A stretch of DNA of 64,000 nt from an uncultured Porticoccus sp. (GTDB taxonomy: Bacteria; Pseudomonadota; Gammaproteobacteria; Pseudomonadales; Porticoccaceae): the NCBI RefSeq assembly GCF_913061305.1, contig NZ_CAJXST010000001.1:186001-250000 (forward strand), in the 5' to 3' direction. Under the pieces are notes generated by a model, which was not told where the DNA came from, searched no databases, and was given only the letters and a program-made list of their open reading frames with translations. The position numbers and the translations under genes were made by a program. Below are positions 9,769-19,367 of the stretch, one piece after another (position 1 is the first letter of the stretch; each line of letters starts with the position of its first letter).

Positions 9769-10917
9769 ATGTCAAGAAGAGCACGTATGCTTTTCGCGCT
9801 GATGCTAGCCCCTGCGATGTTCTTGGCCACTTTTGGCAAGGCATTGGCAGATGATGCACAGCGTTGGGCTGTCAATATGCCCAAGGGGGTAACCCCTGTG
9901 AGCAACGCAATCTACGATATTCACATGATCATTTTCTGGATCTGCGTGGTGATCGCGGTTGGCGTATTTGGCGTGATGTTTTACAGCATGTATGCGCACC
10001 GCAAGTCCAAGGGTGCCGTTGCTGCAAACTTCCATGAGAATACCACCGCTGAGATTGTCTGGACCGTGATTCCAGCCGTTTTGCTGATCGTTATGGCGAT
10101 TCCAGCAACCAGCGCGCTACTGCAGGTTTATGATGCCAGTGAAGCCGAGATGGATGTCAAGGTTACCGGCTACCAGTGGAAATGGCAGTACGAGTATCTC
10201 GGTCAGGATGTCTCCTTCATGAGCGAGCTGGCCACGCCCGAATCTGAAATCTACAATACGGCGCCGAAAAGCCAGTATTACGTACAGGAGGTGAGTGAAC
10301 CCCTGGTGATACCGGCCAATACCAAGGTGCGTTTCCTGATCACGGCGAAAGACGTGATCCATTCCTGGTGGTTGCCTGATCTCGGTGTCAAGAAAGATGC
10401 TATCCCCGGTTTGGTCAACGAAACCTGGGCCTATGTCAATGAGCCGGGTATTTACCGTGGAGCCTGTACCGAACTTTGTGGGCAGGGTCATGCGTTCATG
10501 CCAGTTGTGGTCAATGTGCTCGAAAAAGAAGCCTATAATTCCTGGCTGGCAGAGAAGAAAGAAGCCGCTGCCGCAGTTCGTGAACTGTCCAAAAAGACCT
10601 TCACGATGGATGAGCTGATGGCTCAGGGGGAAGAGGCCTACAATCGCTCTTGTGCCTCCTGTCACCAGGTGAACGGCCAGGGTATTGCTGGCGTGTTCCC
10701 CTCAATGATTGGTGGTGCTATAACGACTGGCGACATTACTTCACATATCGATATCGTGGTGAATGGCAAGGCGGGAACGGCGATGCAGGCTTTCGGTGGT
10801 CAATTATCAGAGGTGGATATTGCTGCGATTGTTACCTATGAGCGCAATGCCTGGGGTAATAATACCGGTGATGTCGTGCAGCCCATCGATATTCTCAAAC
10901 ATAAGCAAGGCCAATAA
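9769..10917 (+). CDS. coxB: Cytochrome c oxidase subunit II with fused cytochrome c domain
   Basis: Takes electrons from cytochrome c and passes them through the CuA centre to subunit I. 382 residues from the ATG at 9769, chosen over the upstream ATG at 9721 because GGAG precedes it and a signal peptide follows. Order: signal peptide, two membrane helices (about 40-110), cupredoxin domain with the CuA set GACTELCGQGHAFM, then a C-terminal class I cytochrome c with CASCH and a later Met. The fused heme domain marks a caa3-type enzyme. First gene of coxB-coxA-ctaG-coxC. Confidence 0.97.
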   Translation: MSRRARMLFALMLAPAMFLATFGKALADDAQRWAVNMPKGVTPVSNAIYDIHMIIFWICVVIAVGVFGVMFYSMYAHRKSKGAVAANFHENTTAEIVWTVIPAVLLIVMAIPATSALLQVYDASEAEMDVKVTGYQWKWQYEYLGQDVSFMSELATPESEIYNTAPKSQYYVQEVSEPLVIPANTKVRFLITAKDVIHSWWLPDLGVKKDAIPGLVNETWAYVNEPGIYRGACTELCGQGHAFMPVVVNVLEKEAYNSWLAEKKEAAAAVRELSKKTFTMDELMAQGEEAYNRSCASCHQVNGQGIAGVFPSMIGGAITTGDITSHIDIVVNGKAGTAMQAFGGQLSEVDIAAIVTYERNAWGNNTGDVVQPIDILKHKQGQ

Positions 10918-10932
10918 TAGGAGGATTAAGTC

Positions 10933-12486
10933 ATGGCACACGGTCCCGCAAAAGGTATTGGCCGCTGGCTATTTACTACGAACCACAAAGACATCGGTAC
11001 GATGTACCTATGGTTTAGTTTTGCCATGTTTCTGTTGGGTGGCTTTTTTGCCATGGTGATTCGTGCCGAGCTGTTTCAGCCCGGCATGCAGCTCGTCAAA
11101 CCCGAATTTTTTAACCAGATGACGACAATGCATGGGTTGGTGATGGTATTTGGTGCCATCATGCCGGTATTTGTCGGTCTCGCAAACTGGATGATCCCGA
11201 TGATGATCGGGGCGCCGGATATGGCGCTGCCGAGGATGAACAACCTCAGTTTCTGGATCCTGCCGTTTGCGTTTCTGATGCTGAGTTCCACCCTGTTCAT
11301 GGATGGTGGCGCTCCCAACTTTGGTTGGACGTTCTACGCACCGCTGTCGACGACCTATGCCCCTGATTCGGTGAATTTCTTCATCTTTGCCATTCATATC
11401 ATGGGTGCCTCCTCTATCATGGGTTCCATCAATATCATTGCCACCGTGCTCAACCTGCGCGCGCCGGGCATGACGCTGATGAAAATGCCCATGTTCGTAT
11501 GGACCTGGTTGATTACCGCGTTCCTGCTGATTGCCGTGATGCCGGTACTGGCCGGTGCGGTCACCATGATGCTGATGGATATCAACTTCGGCACCAGCTT
11601 CTTCAATGCGGCCGGTGGCGGTGACCCGGTACTGTTCCAGCACGTGTTCTGGTTCTTTGGTCACCCCGAGGTTTACATCATTATCCTGCCGGCTTTCGGG
11701 GTGATTTCACATATCATTCCGACATTCAGCCGCAAGCCGTTGTTTGGTTACAGCTCCATGGTGTATGCAACGGCATCCATTGCCTTCCTGTCGTTCATCG
11801 TATGGGCACACCATATGTTCCTGGTGGGAATGCCAGTGGGCGGGCAGCTGTACTTCATGTACGCCACCATGCTGATTGCCGTGCCTACAGCCGCCAAGGT
11901 GTTCAACTGGATCAGCACCATGTTCAGGGGCTCCCTGTCCTATGAGACACCGATGCTGTTTGCCATAGCATTTGTGATTCTGTTTACCATCGGTGGCTTT
12001 ACCGGCTTGATGTTGGCCATTGCGCCTGCGGATGTTCAATATCACGACACCTACTTCGTCGTGGCCCACTTTCACTACGTGATGGTTGCCGGCTCGTTGT
12101 TTTCTGCCACCGCAGCTGTCTATTACTGGCTGCCCAAGTGGTGTGGACGGATGTACAACGAAACGATGGGCAAGGTGCAGTTCTGGATCTCGTTCATTGG
12201 TTTCAACGTGACCTTCTTCCCCCAGCACTTCCTGGGCCTGGCCGGTATGCCGCGCCGTTACGCGGATTACGCGTTGCAGTTCTCTGACTGGAACATGATT
12301 TCCAGTATTGGTGCATTCATCTACGGTGCTGCTCAGCTGTTGTTCCTGTTCAATGTTGTTCGGACCATCAGATCTGGCAAACCCGTGAGTGAACCAAAAA
12401 CCTGGGAAGGTGCAGAAGGCCTGGAGTGGACTGTTGCCACACCAGCTCCATACCACACCTTCAGTACAGCGCCGGTTGTCAAATAA
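10933..12486 (+). CDS. coxA: Cytochrome c oxidase subunit I
   Basis: Catalytic subunit: low-spin heme a plus the heme a3-CuB site that reduces oxygen and pumps protons. 517 residues with 12 membrane helices. The CuB histidine and cross-linked tyrosine motif GHPEVY, the HH pair in WAHHMF, and the heme-binding HFHYV are intact, as expected of an A-type heme-copper oxidase. Starts 15 bases after coxB with GGAGG upstream. The His/Gln-rich frames on the other strand here are shadows. Confidence 0.98.
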   Translation: MAHGPAKGIGRWLFTTNHKDIGTMYLWFSFAMFLLGGFFAMVIRAELFQPGMQLVKPEFFNQMTTMHGLVMVFGAIMPVFVGLANWMIPMMIGAPDMALPRMNNLSFWILPFAFLMLSSTLFMDGGAPNFGWTFYAPLSTTYAPDSVNFFIFAIHIMGASSIMGSINIIATVLNLRAPGMTLMKMPMFVWTWLITAFLLIAVMPVLAGAVTMMLMDINFGTSFFNAAGGGDPVLFQHVFWFFGHPEVYIIILPAFGVISHIIPTFSRKPLFGYSSMVYATASIAFLSFIVWAHHMFLVGMPVGGQLYFMYATMLIAVPTAAKVFNWISTMFRGSLSYETPMLFAIAFVILFTIGGFTGLMLAIAPADVQYHDTYFVVAHFHYVMVAGSLFSATAAVYYWLPKWCGRMYNETMGKVQFWISFIGFNVTFFPQHFLGLAGMPRRYADYALQFSDWNMISSIGAFIYGAAQLLFLFNVVRTIRSGKPVSEPKTWEGAEGLEWTVATPAPYHTFSTAPVVK

Positions 12487-12503
12487 CAGGAAAACAAAAG
12501 AAC

Positions 12504-13058
12504 ATGTGGGCCAATCCAACCAGACCACTGATATTCAAACTGCTTGGCGGAGTGGTCTGCATGTTCCTGTTTGCCCTGTTTGTCATGCCGCCGTTGTACG
12601 ACATGTTCTGTGAGGTCACCGGTATTGGTGGTAAAACATCGGGCCCCTATGTGGCCTCTCAAGCTGGTATTGATACCAGCAGGACGGTCAAGGTGCAGTT
12701 TATCGCCACCAACAATGCCGCCATGTCCTGGCAGTTTTCGCCCAAGACATATGAGGTGGTTGTGCATCCGGGTGAGGCGACCGAGGTGGCGTTTTATGCC
12801 AAAAATAGCACGCATCGGGATATGGTTGCCCAGGCAATTCCCAATGTTACACCCTTTAATGCAGCATCCTATTTCCATAAGACCGAGTGTTTCTGCTTTA
12901 ACCAGCAACCGCTGAAAGCGGGTGAAGAAGCCGATTTACCGTTGGTGTTTATAGTGGATCGTGATCTGCCCAGGGCGGTTAAGACAATCACGCTGTCCTA
13001 TACCCTTTTTGATATAACGGATCGTGTGAACGACGGTTCAGTAGCAAAATTAAATTGA
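12504..13058 (+). CDS. ctaG: Cytochrome c oxidase assembly protein CtaG/Cox11
   Basis: Copper chaperone that inserts CuB into subunit I. 184 residues from the ATG at 12504: one N-terminal membrane helix, then a periplasmic beta domain. The copper-binding motif CFCF lies near residue 130 (ECFCFNQQPL). The upstream extension of the frame lies within coxA and is ignored. Sits between coxA and coxC, its usual place. Confidence 0.96.
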   Translation: MWANPTRPLIFKLLGGVVCMFLFALFVMPPLYDMFCEVTGIGGKTSGPYVASQAGIDTSRTVKVQFIATNNAAMSWQFSPKTYEVVVHPGEATEVAFYAKNSTHRDMVAQAIPNVTPFNAASYFHKTECFCFNQQPLKAGEEADLPLVFIVDRDLPRAVKTITLSYTLFDITDRVNDGSVAKLN

Positions 13059-13104
13059 TGATAAGAACCGACCCACCAGGGTTGGCGTTGATGGAGAAAA
13101 AGTA

Positions 13105-14010
13105 ATGTCTACAGAGAGCAGCTATTACGTTCCTGAACAAAGTAAGTTGCCTGTGCTGGCGGCACTGGGAATGGGCTTGATGGCCTATGGTGCTGGGAGT
13201 TGGGTGCAGGGTGGTTCGGCACTGGTGTTACTTGCCGGCGCGCTTGTGATGGTCTTTACCCTCTACAACTGGTTCAGCACCGTTATCCACGAAAATATGG
13301 CGGGAATGAACAGTGCCCAGCTGAAGCGCTCCTACGTATGGGGTATGAGCTGGTTTATTTTTTCTGAAGTGATGTTCTTCGCTTGTTTCTTTGGCGCCCT
13401 GTTTTATGTGCGCGTACTGGCACTGCCCTGGTTGGGTGGTGAGGGTGGTCACGCGGGCAACGATTTGCTGTGGGAAGGTTTCGAGCCCGCCTGGCCTCTG
13501 ATGACCACGCCCGATATGGCCGTCAATGGCGAAAATGCCCAATTCATGGGTCCTGAGCAGCATATGAGTTTTCCCGGTTGGGCCAACCTGCTGGGGTGGT
13601 TGCCGCTGTGGAATACCATTGTTCTACTGTCTTCGAGTGTAACTGTACACATTGCTCACACTGCACTGAAAAACAGTAATCGCGCAAAATTCAATTTATG
13701 GTTGGGAATCACTGTTCTTCTCGGCGCTATCTTTATTGTGCTACAGGTAGAAGAATACATTCACGCCTATCAACATATGGGGCTGACTCTGGAGTCAGGC
13801 ATTTACGGAACAACCTTCTTTATGCTCACGGGATTCCACGGTGCTCACGTGACCATGGGGACTATCATGTTGCTGATAATGTTCTTACGTGGGCTCAAGG
13901 GCCACTTTAGTCCCGACGATCAGTTCGGGTTTGAGGCAGCCTCCTGGTACTGGCACTTTGTTGACGTGGTCTGGGTCGGTTTGTTTATTTTTGTCTACGT
14001 GCTTGCCTGA
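13105..14010 (+). CDS. coxC: Cytochrome c oxidase subunit III
   Basis: Non-catalytic core subunit with seven predicted membrane helices, supporting stability and proton uptake of subunit I. 301 residues; the EVMFFACFFGALFY segment and the terminal WYWHFVDVVWVGLF are family signatures. A strong bidirectional terminator follows 23 bases after its stop, closing the structural part of the operon before the assembly genes. Confidence 0.97.
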   Translation: MSTESSYYVPEQSKLPVLAALGMGLMAYGAGSWVQGGSALVLLAGALVMVFTLYNWFSTVIHENMAGMNSAQLKRSYVWGMSWFIFSEVMFFACFFGALFYVRVLALPWLGGEGGHAGNDLLWEGFEPAWPLMTTPDMAVNGENAQFMGPEQHMSFPGWANLLGWLPLWNTIVLLSSSVTVHIAHTALKNSNRAKFNLWLGITVLLGAIFIVLQVEEYIHAYQHMGLTLESGIYGTTFFMLTGFHGAHVTMGTIMLLIMFLRGLKGHFSPDDQFGFEAASWYWHFVDVVWVGLFIFVYVLA

Positions 14011-14033
14011 TTCAGTACTTTTCGGGCTGTAAT

Positions 14034-14068
14034 AAAAAAGCGGCCAGGGTTTCCCTGGCCGCTTTTTT
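14034..14068. terminator. Bidirectional rho-independent terminator
   Basis: 16-base perfect inverted repeat, A6-GCGGCCAGGG / CCCTGGCCGC-T6, with a 3-base loop. It serves coxC on the plus strand and the DUF2909 gene on the minus strand. Confidence 0.95.
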
Positions 14069-14089
14069 CTCACTTTGTAGAAGAAAAAT

Positions 14090-14344
14090 CTATTGATGCA
14101 TTTGCGGCGCGACCCGCTCGGGGTGCAGTTGGCGATCCCAGGGTGCTTTACTGGTGAGTTGTCCGGAGTAGATGCCCCAGGCAATTGTTCCCACCAATGC
14201 CACGGCCAGCACCACTCGCACACCGAGAGCATAAAGTGTTCGTTTGCTCGGGTTGCCGACGTCTTTCATCAGAAAAACCAGCGCGCTGCTCAGGCTGATA
14301 AGAACCGCAATAAACAAAAAAACAATGATAGTTTTGAGTAGCAT
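14090..14344 (-). CDS. Twin-transmembrane DUF2909 family protein
   Basis: 84 residues with two membrane helices (about 4-27 and 40-62) separated by a short basic loop (GNPSKRTLY). This small protein is regularly found between coxC and surf1 in Pseudomonas-type clusters, and this one has the expected length. Function unknown; position suggests oxidase assembly. It lies on the minus strand inside an otherwise plus-strand cluster, divergent from surf1 with a 40-base gap. Confidence 0.85.
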   Translation of the reverse strand: MLLKTIIVFLFIAVLISLSSALVFLMKDVGNPSKRTLYALGVRVVLAVALVGTIAWGIYSGQLTSKAPWDRQLHPERVAPQMHQ

Positions 14345-14384
14345 GAACGTGCCCCCGAAATTCAGAGAATTTATTTAAACACAG

Positions 14385-15164
14385 ATGCCAGTTGAACCGC
14401 AGCAGCAAACTAAAATTTCCTTCCGGTGGCAGTGGAACTGGAAAATATTGCTATTCGCCGGCATTTTTTTTCCAATCACACTCAGCCTTGCTTTCTGGCA
14501 ATTGGAGCGTGCCGATGAAAAGCACGCGCTGCTGGAAACCTATCGACAGAAAAAAATTGCAGCACCTGTTTCCATCACCGAGGCAATGAAGCTTCCTGAT
14601 CAGCAGTATGTTCGTGTTCGTCTCAAGGGAGAATATGATAATCGCTCTCCCCTGTTGATAGACAATCAAGTCCGCAACGGGCGTCCGGGCTATGAAGTTG
14701 TCAGCCCGTTTGAGTCCTCCCAGGGTGGGTGGTTTCTGGTCAACCGGGGTTGGTTGCCGGGTGGGCTAGATCGCAGTGTTTTGCCCGATGTGGGCGCGGT
14801 GCCTGGCAGTGTCACACTGGTTGGATACCTGTATCGCTCCCCCGGTAAACAGCTGATGCTGGGTGAAGATCCGTGGAGAGAGGGCGGCGGACCAAAAATC
14901 ATTCAGAATGCGGCACCGAAAAAAGTCTCGGAAAAATTGGCCATCCCTTTTTATGACTACACGCTGCGACTCGATGCAGGCATGCCGGGAGCGCTTGAAA
15001 CCGGTTGGCAGGTAGTGAACGTGGTGCCGGGTATGCATACTGGATATGCGGTTCAGTGGTCGGCATTATCCATGGCGCTGCTCATTCTGACGCTATTTGC
15101 CAACTCAAATCTTGGTGCTGTCCTAAAGCATCGAAAGTCATATACACGTAAAAAAACGGAGTAA
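14385..15164 (+). CDS. SURF1 family oxidase assembly protein
   Basis: Helps deliver heme a to subunit I. 259 residues with the SURF1 layout: an N-terminal membrane helix (about 21-38) followed by LAFWQLERADEK, a periplasmic domain carrying GWFLVNRGW, and a C-terminal helix with YAVQWSALSMALL. The last base of its stop codon is the first base of a possible ATG for the next gene, showing tight coupling. Confidence 0.95.
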   Translation: MPVEPQQQTKISFRWQWNWKILLFAGIFFPITLSLAFWQLERADEKHALLETYRQKKIAAPVSITEAMKLPDQQYVRVRLKGEYDNRSPLLIDNQVRNGRPGYEVVSPFESSQGGWFLVNRGWLPGGLDRSVLPDVGAVPGSVTLVGYLYRSPGKQLMLGEDPWREGGGPKIIQNAAPKKVSEKLAIPFYDYTLRLDAGMPGALETGWQVVNVVPGMHTGYAVQWSALSMALLILTLFANSNLGAVLKHRKSYTRKKTE

Positions 15165-15169
15165 TGGTA

Positions 15170-15793
15170 ATGACCGAGAATCAGGCCAAGCCGGGTTACT
15201 GGCCAATATTGATCATGATCGGGGTTTTGTCTGGGGTTATTGTGGCCGGTTTTCTGCTGTTTCCGAAAACGCCTGATGAACGCAATAGTTTATTGGGTCG
15301 CCTCGGGACAACCAATTTTGGTGAGTTTGTAGTCCCGGCCGTATCCATGACGGATCTGAACCTGAAGGCGGGGGATGGCAAGCCCTGGGTATTTTCCGAG
15401 CAAAAAATAAAATGGCGTCTGATTATTCCCGGCGCCGGAAAATGCATTGATGAATGTCGTGAGCTACTTCATACCACCAGGCAGGTTCATATCAGTCTGG
15501 GAAAATACAGTCGCCGTTTCGAGCGGGTATACATCGCCCTGGACGATGAAATTGATCCGGAAACAGGGCGTTATATGGAGGAGCACCCCTATCTGAGCGT
15601 TGTTCATGGTAAGCAGGACGAGTTGGCGTTGTTGTTGAAAGCCACTAACGCACCACTGTTCACAGAAGGTGCACCTCTAAGAGCCTACCTGGTGGACCAG
15701 GAAGGTTTGATCATGATGTCGTACACCCTGGCCAATGATGGCAAGGAAATGATCGAGGACATAGAGCACCTGATGAAATATTCGCCCGGTTGA
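15170..15793 (+). CDS. Sco-like CxxxC membrane protein of the oxidase assembly cluster
   Basis: 207 residues: one N-terminal membrane helix (about 11-31), then a periplasmic domain. After a beta-strand (KWRLIIPG) comes CIDEC (Cys92, Cys96), the same CxxxC spacing and position as the copper-binding CPDIC of Sco proteins, followed by a helix and a strand RVYIAL. The later copper-binding His of Sco has no clear counterpart (YLVDQEGLIMMSY). It may be a thiol reductase for CuA cysteines or Sco rather than a copper carrier; this is inference. The start at 15170 is preferred to the ATG at 15164 because GGAG is then 8 bases away. Confidence 0.75.
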   Translation: MTENQAKPGYWPILIMIGVLSGVIVAGFLLFPKTPDERNSLLGRLGTTNFGEFVVPAVSMTDLNLKAGDGKPWVFSEQKIKWRLIIPGAGKCIDECRELLHTTRQVHISLGKYSRRFERVYIALDDEIDPETGRYMEEHPYLSVVHGKQDELALLLKATNAPLFTEGAPLRAYLVDQEGLIMMSYTLANDGKEMIEDIEHLMKYSPG

Positions 15794-15891
15794 AAACATT
15801 TGTTGCAAGATGAGGGAGAGTTGCTAGCTTCCTGATTAAGCAATAATGGTGCTTTGGTGAAGTAAATAAACCACGTAGTGAACTGTGATTG

Positions 15892-16923
15892 ATGTCCGCA
15901 TATTCCCCTAAACAACGCCAGGCCGGGTTCAGATTGGCTGTAACCGCCACAGTCCTGTCGGTGGTCGTTTTACTGCTCGGTGTTTTTACCCGCCTGACGG
16001 ATGCCGGGTTGAGTTGTCCCGACTGGCCGGGCTGTTATGGTCATTTTTCGTGGCTGAGCAATGCTGATGTCATTGCGCGTGCTGAACGTCTTTATCCCGA
16101 TAATCTGATAGAACATCAGAAAACCATGGTCGATATGGTTCACCGGTATGCAGCGGCGGTGCTGGGTTTATTGACGGTTGTACTGGCTGTTATCTCCTGG
16201 TTTCGCAGGGAGGACGAAGGCTATCCTTTTCGACTTCCAACATTTATTTTGTTCCTTGTGGTCTGGCAGAGTCTGTTTGGCATGTGGTCTGTCACTTTAA
16301 AGCTGTGGCCGCAGATTGTGACGCTCCATCTGCTCACTGGCATGGTGACTTGTTCGCTGTTATGGTTACTCACCCTCCGTTTGGGTAGTCGCAAGTGGCG
16401 ACTTTCTCCGGAAGTAATGGGTCAGCTGGGCAGCGTTAAATCCTGGTTGCTGGTTGTGATAACCGTAACCCTGTTACAGATTATTCTGGGTGGGTGGACG
16501 AGTGCCAACTATGCTGCTTTTGCCTGTGTCGAGTTTCCCACTTGTCGCGGTGAATGGTGGCCCGAGATGGATTTCAAAAACGGTTTTAACCTCATCCAAA
16601 CGATCGGACCCAATTATTTGGGTGGAAAGCTGGAAAGTGAGGCGCGAGTGGCCATTCATATCATGCATCGCCTGGGTGGTTTGATCCTTGCGCTGTTGAT
16701 GATTGCTTTTGCAGTGCGGCTGTTCACAATTAAAAGTACTCGGTTTCGCTGCATGGGGCTGATAACGTTGGCTGTTTTGACCGTGCAGATTGCCCTCGGG
16801 GTCAGTAATATTTTTCTGATGTCACCACTGCTCATGGCATTGATGCATCATTTGGCAAGTGTCCTGTTACTGCTGGTATTGGTCACGATCGCCGCCAGAA
16901 CCTGGACGGCCAGGCTGGAATGA
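15892..16923 (+). CDS. ctaA: Heme A synthase (COX15/CtaA)
   Basis: Oxidises the C8 methyl of heme O to a formyl group, producing heme A for CoxA. 343 residues with eight predicted membrane helices in two four-helix bundles. Paired histidines fall in the helices (MVDMVHRYAAAVLG, TLHLLTG, IHIMHRLGG, MHHLASVLL), as expected for heme ligands. The loop with the cysteine pair CVEFPTC is present. The ATG at 15892 is used; a TTG one codon earlier is less likely. Confidence 0.96.
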   Translation: MSAYSPKQRQAGFRLAVTATVLSVVVLLLGVFTRLTDAGLSCPDWPGCYGHFSWLSNADVIARAERLYPDNLIEHQKTMVDMVHRYAAAVLGLLTVVLAVISWFRREDEGYPFRLPTFILFLVVWQSLFGMWSVTLKLWPQIVTLHLLTGMVTCSLLWLLTLRLGSRKWRLSPEVMGQLGSVKSWLLVVITVTLLQIILGGWTSANYAAFACVEFPTCRGEWWPEMDFKNGFNLIQTIGPNYLGGKLESEARVAIHIMHRLGGLILALLMIAFAVRLFTIKSTRFRCMGLITLAVLTVQIALGVSNIFLMSPLLMALMHHLASVLLLLVLVTIAARTWTARLE

Positions 16924-16941
16924 CAGATACGGGAGTTTTAA

Positions 16942-17853
16942 ATGATCAATGAAACAGGGGCCGAGATGGCGAAAGCGGTCTGGCGCGACTATCTGGAGCT
17001 TACAAAACCCAATGTAGTGGCGTTGATGATCCTCACTACAGTGATTGGTATGTTCCTCTCGGTGCCGGGTATGGTGCCAGTCAATGTGCTGATTTTAGGT
17101 AATCTTGGGATCGCTCTCTGCGCCGGGGCTGCCGCTGTGGTTAACCATGTCGTGGACCGCCAGATCGATACAAAAATGGCCAGGACGGTTAATCGTCCGG
17201 TGGCAAAAGGTCGTGTCGAGCCGCTCCAGGCCATGGCATTTGCCACTGTGCTCGGCCTGCTGGGCATGGCCATCCTGTTGGTCTACATCAACCCGCTCAC
17301 TGCCTGGCTGACCCTGGCATCACTGGTGGGCTATGCCGGTGTCTACACCCTGTTCCTGAAACGTGCCACACCTCAGAATATTGTAATAGGTGGCCTGGCG
17401 GGTGCTGCTCCCCCGCTGCTGGGCTGGACGGCGGTGACCGGTGAAATCCACGGCCATGCACTGCTGTTGGTGCTGATTATTTTTGCCTGGACACCACCGC
17501 ATTTCTGGGCGCTGGCAATACACCGCAAGGACGAATATGCCAAAGCGGATATCCCGATGCTGCCGGTCACCCACGGTGAAAAATACACCAAGCTGCATAT
17601 TCTGCTGTATACCCTGATGTTGCTGGTAATTAGCGTACTTCCCTTTGTGACTGGCATGAGCGGATGGCTCTACCTGCTGGGGGCGTTGGCGCTCGGGGTT
17701 GGGTTCATTTATTGGGCCATTGTCATGATGGTCGGTAAAAAAGCCAATGCGGGAATGGATACTTTTAAGTACTCGATCATCTACCTGATGGCGCTGTTTG
17801 TGATTATGCTACTCGATCACTATCTGATTACGGTCCCCGCATTCTTTCCCTAG
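16942..17853 (+). CDS. ctaB: Heme O synthase (protoheme IX farnesyltransferase)
   Basis: UbiA-family prenyltransferase adding farnesyl to heme B, the step before CtaA. 303 residues, about nine membrane helices. The first aspartate-rich motif is [20 protein letters not shown] and the second [15 protein letters not shown], both with the expected acidic residues. Start ATG with GGGAG upstream. Directly downstream of ctaA, so the heme A pathway is encoded as one unit. Confidence 0.97.
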   Translation: MINETGAEMAKAVWRDYLELTKPNVVALMILTTVIGMFLSVPGMVPVNVLILGNLGIALCAGAAAVVNHVVDRQIDTKMARTVNRPVAKGRVEPLQAMAFATVLGLLGMAILLVYINPLTAWLTLASLVGYAGVYTLFLKRATPQNIVIGGLAGAAPPLLGWTAVTGEIHGHALLLVLIIFAWTPPHFWALAIHRKDEYAKADIPMLPVTHGEKYTKLHILLYTLMLLVISVLPFVTGMSGWLYLLGALALGVGFIYWAIVMMVGKKANAGMDTFKYSIIYLMALFVIMLLDHYLITVPAFFP

Positions 17854-17901
17854 CGAGGTGTTTTGAATAACTATATCCAATAAAAAAGTGAGATATCCAA
17901 C

Positions 17902-18558
17902 GTGTTAATCAGGCAAAAAAATAGGGGCAGTGTGAAGCTGACGGTCACGGTACTGGTGGTTTTTATTGCGCTGGTGGTCACTGGCTTTGTCTTCAAACTG
18001 AATCAGCCTCACCTCCTTAGTGAGCAGGAGCTGCAGGCCAATGGTGCTGTTCTGCTGGACACTCCCCGCCAGTTCAGCGAATTTCAGTTAACTGACCATC
18101 TGGGCGAAGTATTCGACAAAAACAGTCTGAAGGGAAAGTGGTCACTGCTGTTTTTCGGATTCACCCATTGTCCCGATATCTGCCCCACCGCTATGGCTTC
18201 GGCTGCCAGAATGTACGCCGGCCTCGAACCCGAGGAGCAGGAAAAACTCCAGGTCGTCCTGATTTCGCTGGATCCGGAAAGGGATACCACGGATAAACTT
18301 GCTGAGTATGTGCCCTATTTCAACCCGGAATTTGTTGGTGCCACCGGAGACAAATATGTGTTGCTCAAGCTGGCCACCGAGCTGAACGTCGCCTTTACGA
18401 AAGTTGAGTTGGAAGGCGGTGATTACACCATAGATCACAGCGGTAATATGGTGCTCGTTAATCCCTATGGAGACTACCACGGTTTCCTCAAGCCACCCTT
18501 TGAAGAAGAACAGATGCGCCTGACTTTGCGCTCGATTATTGCTTCATTTCGACATTAA
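17902..18558 (+). CDS. Sco family copper chaperone
   Basis: Delivers copper to, or reduces the cysteines of, the CuA site of subunit II. 218 residues: one N-terminal helix (about 11-31) and a thioredoxin-like domain with CPDIC near 93-97 and the copper-binding His in IDHSGN. Annotated from the GTG at 17902; a GTG at 17932 has a better ribosome site (AGGGG, 5 bases) and would give 208 residues, still with the membrane helix. Last gene of the cluster, convergent with znuB. Confidence 0.93.
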   Translation: MLIRQKNRGSVKLTVTVLVVFIALVVTGFVFKLNQPHLLSEQELQANGAVLLDTPRQFSEFQLTDHLGEVFDKNSLKGKWSLLFFGFTHCPDICPTAMASAARMYAGLEPEEQEKLQVVLISLDPERDTTDKLAEYVPYFNPEFVGATGDKYVLLKLATELNVAFTKVELEGGDYTIDHSGNMVLVNPYGDYHGFLKPPFEEEQMRLTLRSIIASFRH

Positions 18559-18587
18559 CGTCGCTATTTGATAGGTCCTCACTGAGC

Positions 18588-19367
18588 TCACTGCTTTTTA
18601 ATCAATGAGAGCAAAAACAGTCCTCCGGCACAGAGTACGATCGATGGCCCGGCTGGCGTGTCCAGAAACCAGGAGCTTGATAACCCGCAAATGACGGCGA
18701 TACAGCCCAAGAGACTGGCCAGCAATGCCATCTGCTCCGGGGTCCGCGCGAAACGTCTCGCCGTGGCGGCGGGTATAACCAGTAGCGATGTGATCAACAG
18801 GATTCCCACGACTTTCATCGCAATGGCAATTTCCAGGGCAATTATCAACATAAAAGCCGACCGCACAGCCGTTACCGGTATTCCCTCCACCCTGGCCAGT
18901 TCTTCATGGATGGTGATCGACAGGAGTGGTCTCCAGAGTAGTACCATCAATAAAATCGATGCGGTACCAATACTGTAGATAATCACAATATCTTGCGCTG
19001 TAACGGTTAATAAATCGCCAAACAAAAGGCTGAGCAAATCCACTTTGACAGAGGGCATCAGCGAGATTGCCACCAGACCAATGGCCAGTGAGGTATGTGA
19101 AAGAATCCCCAGCAGGGTGTCTGAGGCAAGATTTTGCTGTTGTTGCAATACCACCAGGATTAGCGCCAGTACCAGGCAGACAATGACCACCGACAGGGTT
19201 GGGTGAATGGACATCAACAGGGCCAGCGCCACCCCCAGCAGGGAAGAGTGAGCCAGGGTATCGCCAAAATAGGCCATGCGCCGCCAGACAATAAAGGCAC
19301 CCAGCGGTCCGGTGACCAGGGCAACCCCCAGCCCTGCCAGCAGGGCGTAAAGCAAAACATCAATCAT
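18588..19367 (-). CDS. znuB: Zinc ABC transporter permease ZnuB
   Basis: Inner-membrane channel of the high-affinity Zn2+ importer. 259 residues, about eight membrane helices, ABC-3 permease family. The open frame extends to 19520 inside znuC, but the ATG at 19367 has an excellent GGAGGTGGCC just upstream and matches the family N-terminus. It overlaps the end of znuC by 8 bases, indicating translational coupling. Confidence 0.95.
   Translation of the reverse strand: MIDVLLYALLAGLGVALVTGPLGAFIVWRRMAYFGDTLAHSSLLGVALALLMSIHPTLSVVIVCLVLALILVVLQQQQNLASDTLLGILSHTSLAIGLVAISLMPSVKVDLLSLLFGDLLTVTAQDIVIIYSIGTASILLMVLLWRPLLSITIHEELARVEGIPVTAVRSAFMLIIALEIAIAMKVVGILLITSLLVIPAATARRFARTPEQMALLASLLGCIAVICGLSSSWFLDTPAGPSIVLCAGGLFLLSLIKKQ

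Noticed and set aside
11008-11664. Histidine/glutamine-rich 218-residue frame opposite coxA
   Set aside because: Shadow of a membrane-protein gene; the composition arises from the complement of hydrophobic codons, and coxA motifs are intact.
11707-12528. 273-residue minus-strand frame opposite the 3' part of coxA
   Set aside because: Same reason; no ribosome site and no family resemblance.
18559-18587. TGAGCTCA palindrome between sco and znuB as a terminator
   Set aside because: Only 4 bases per arm, with no loop and no clear tail.
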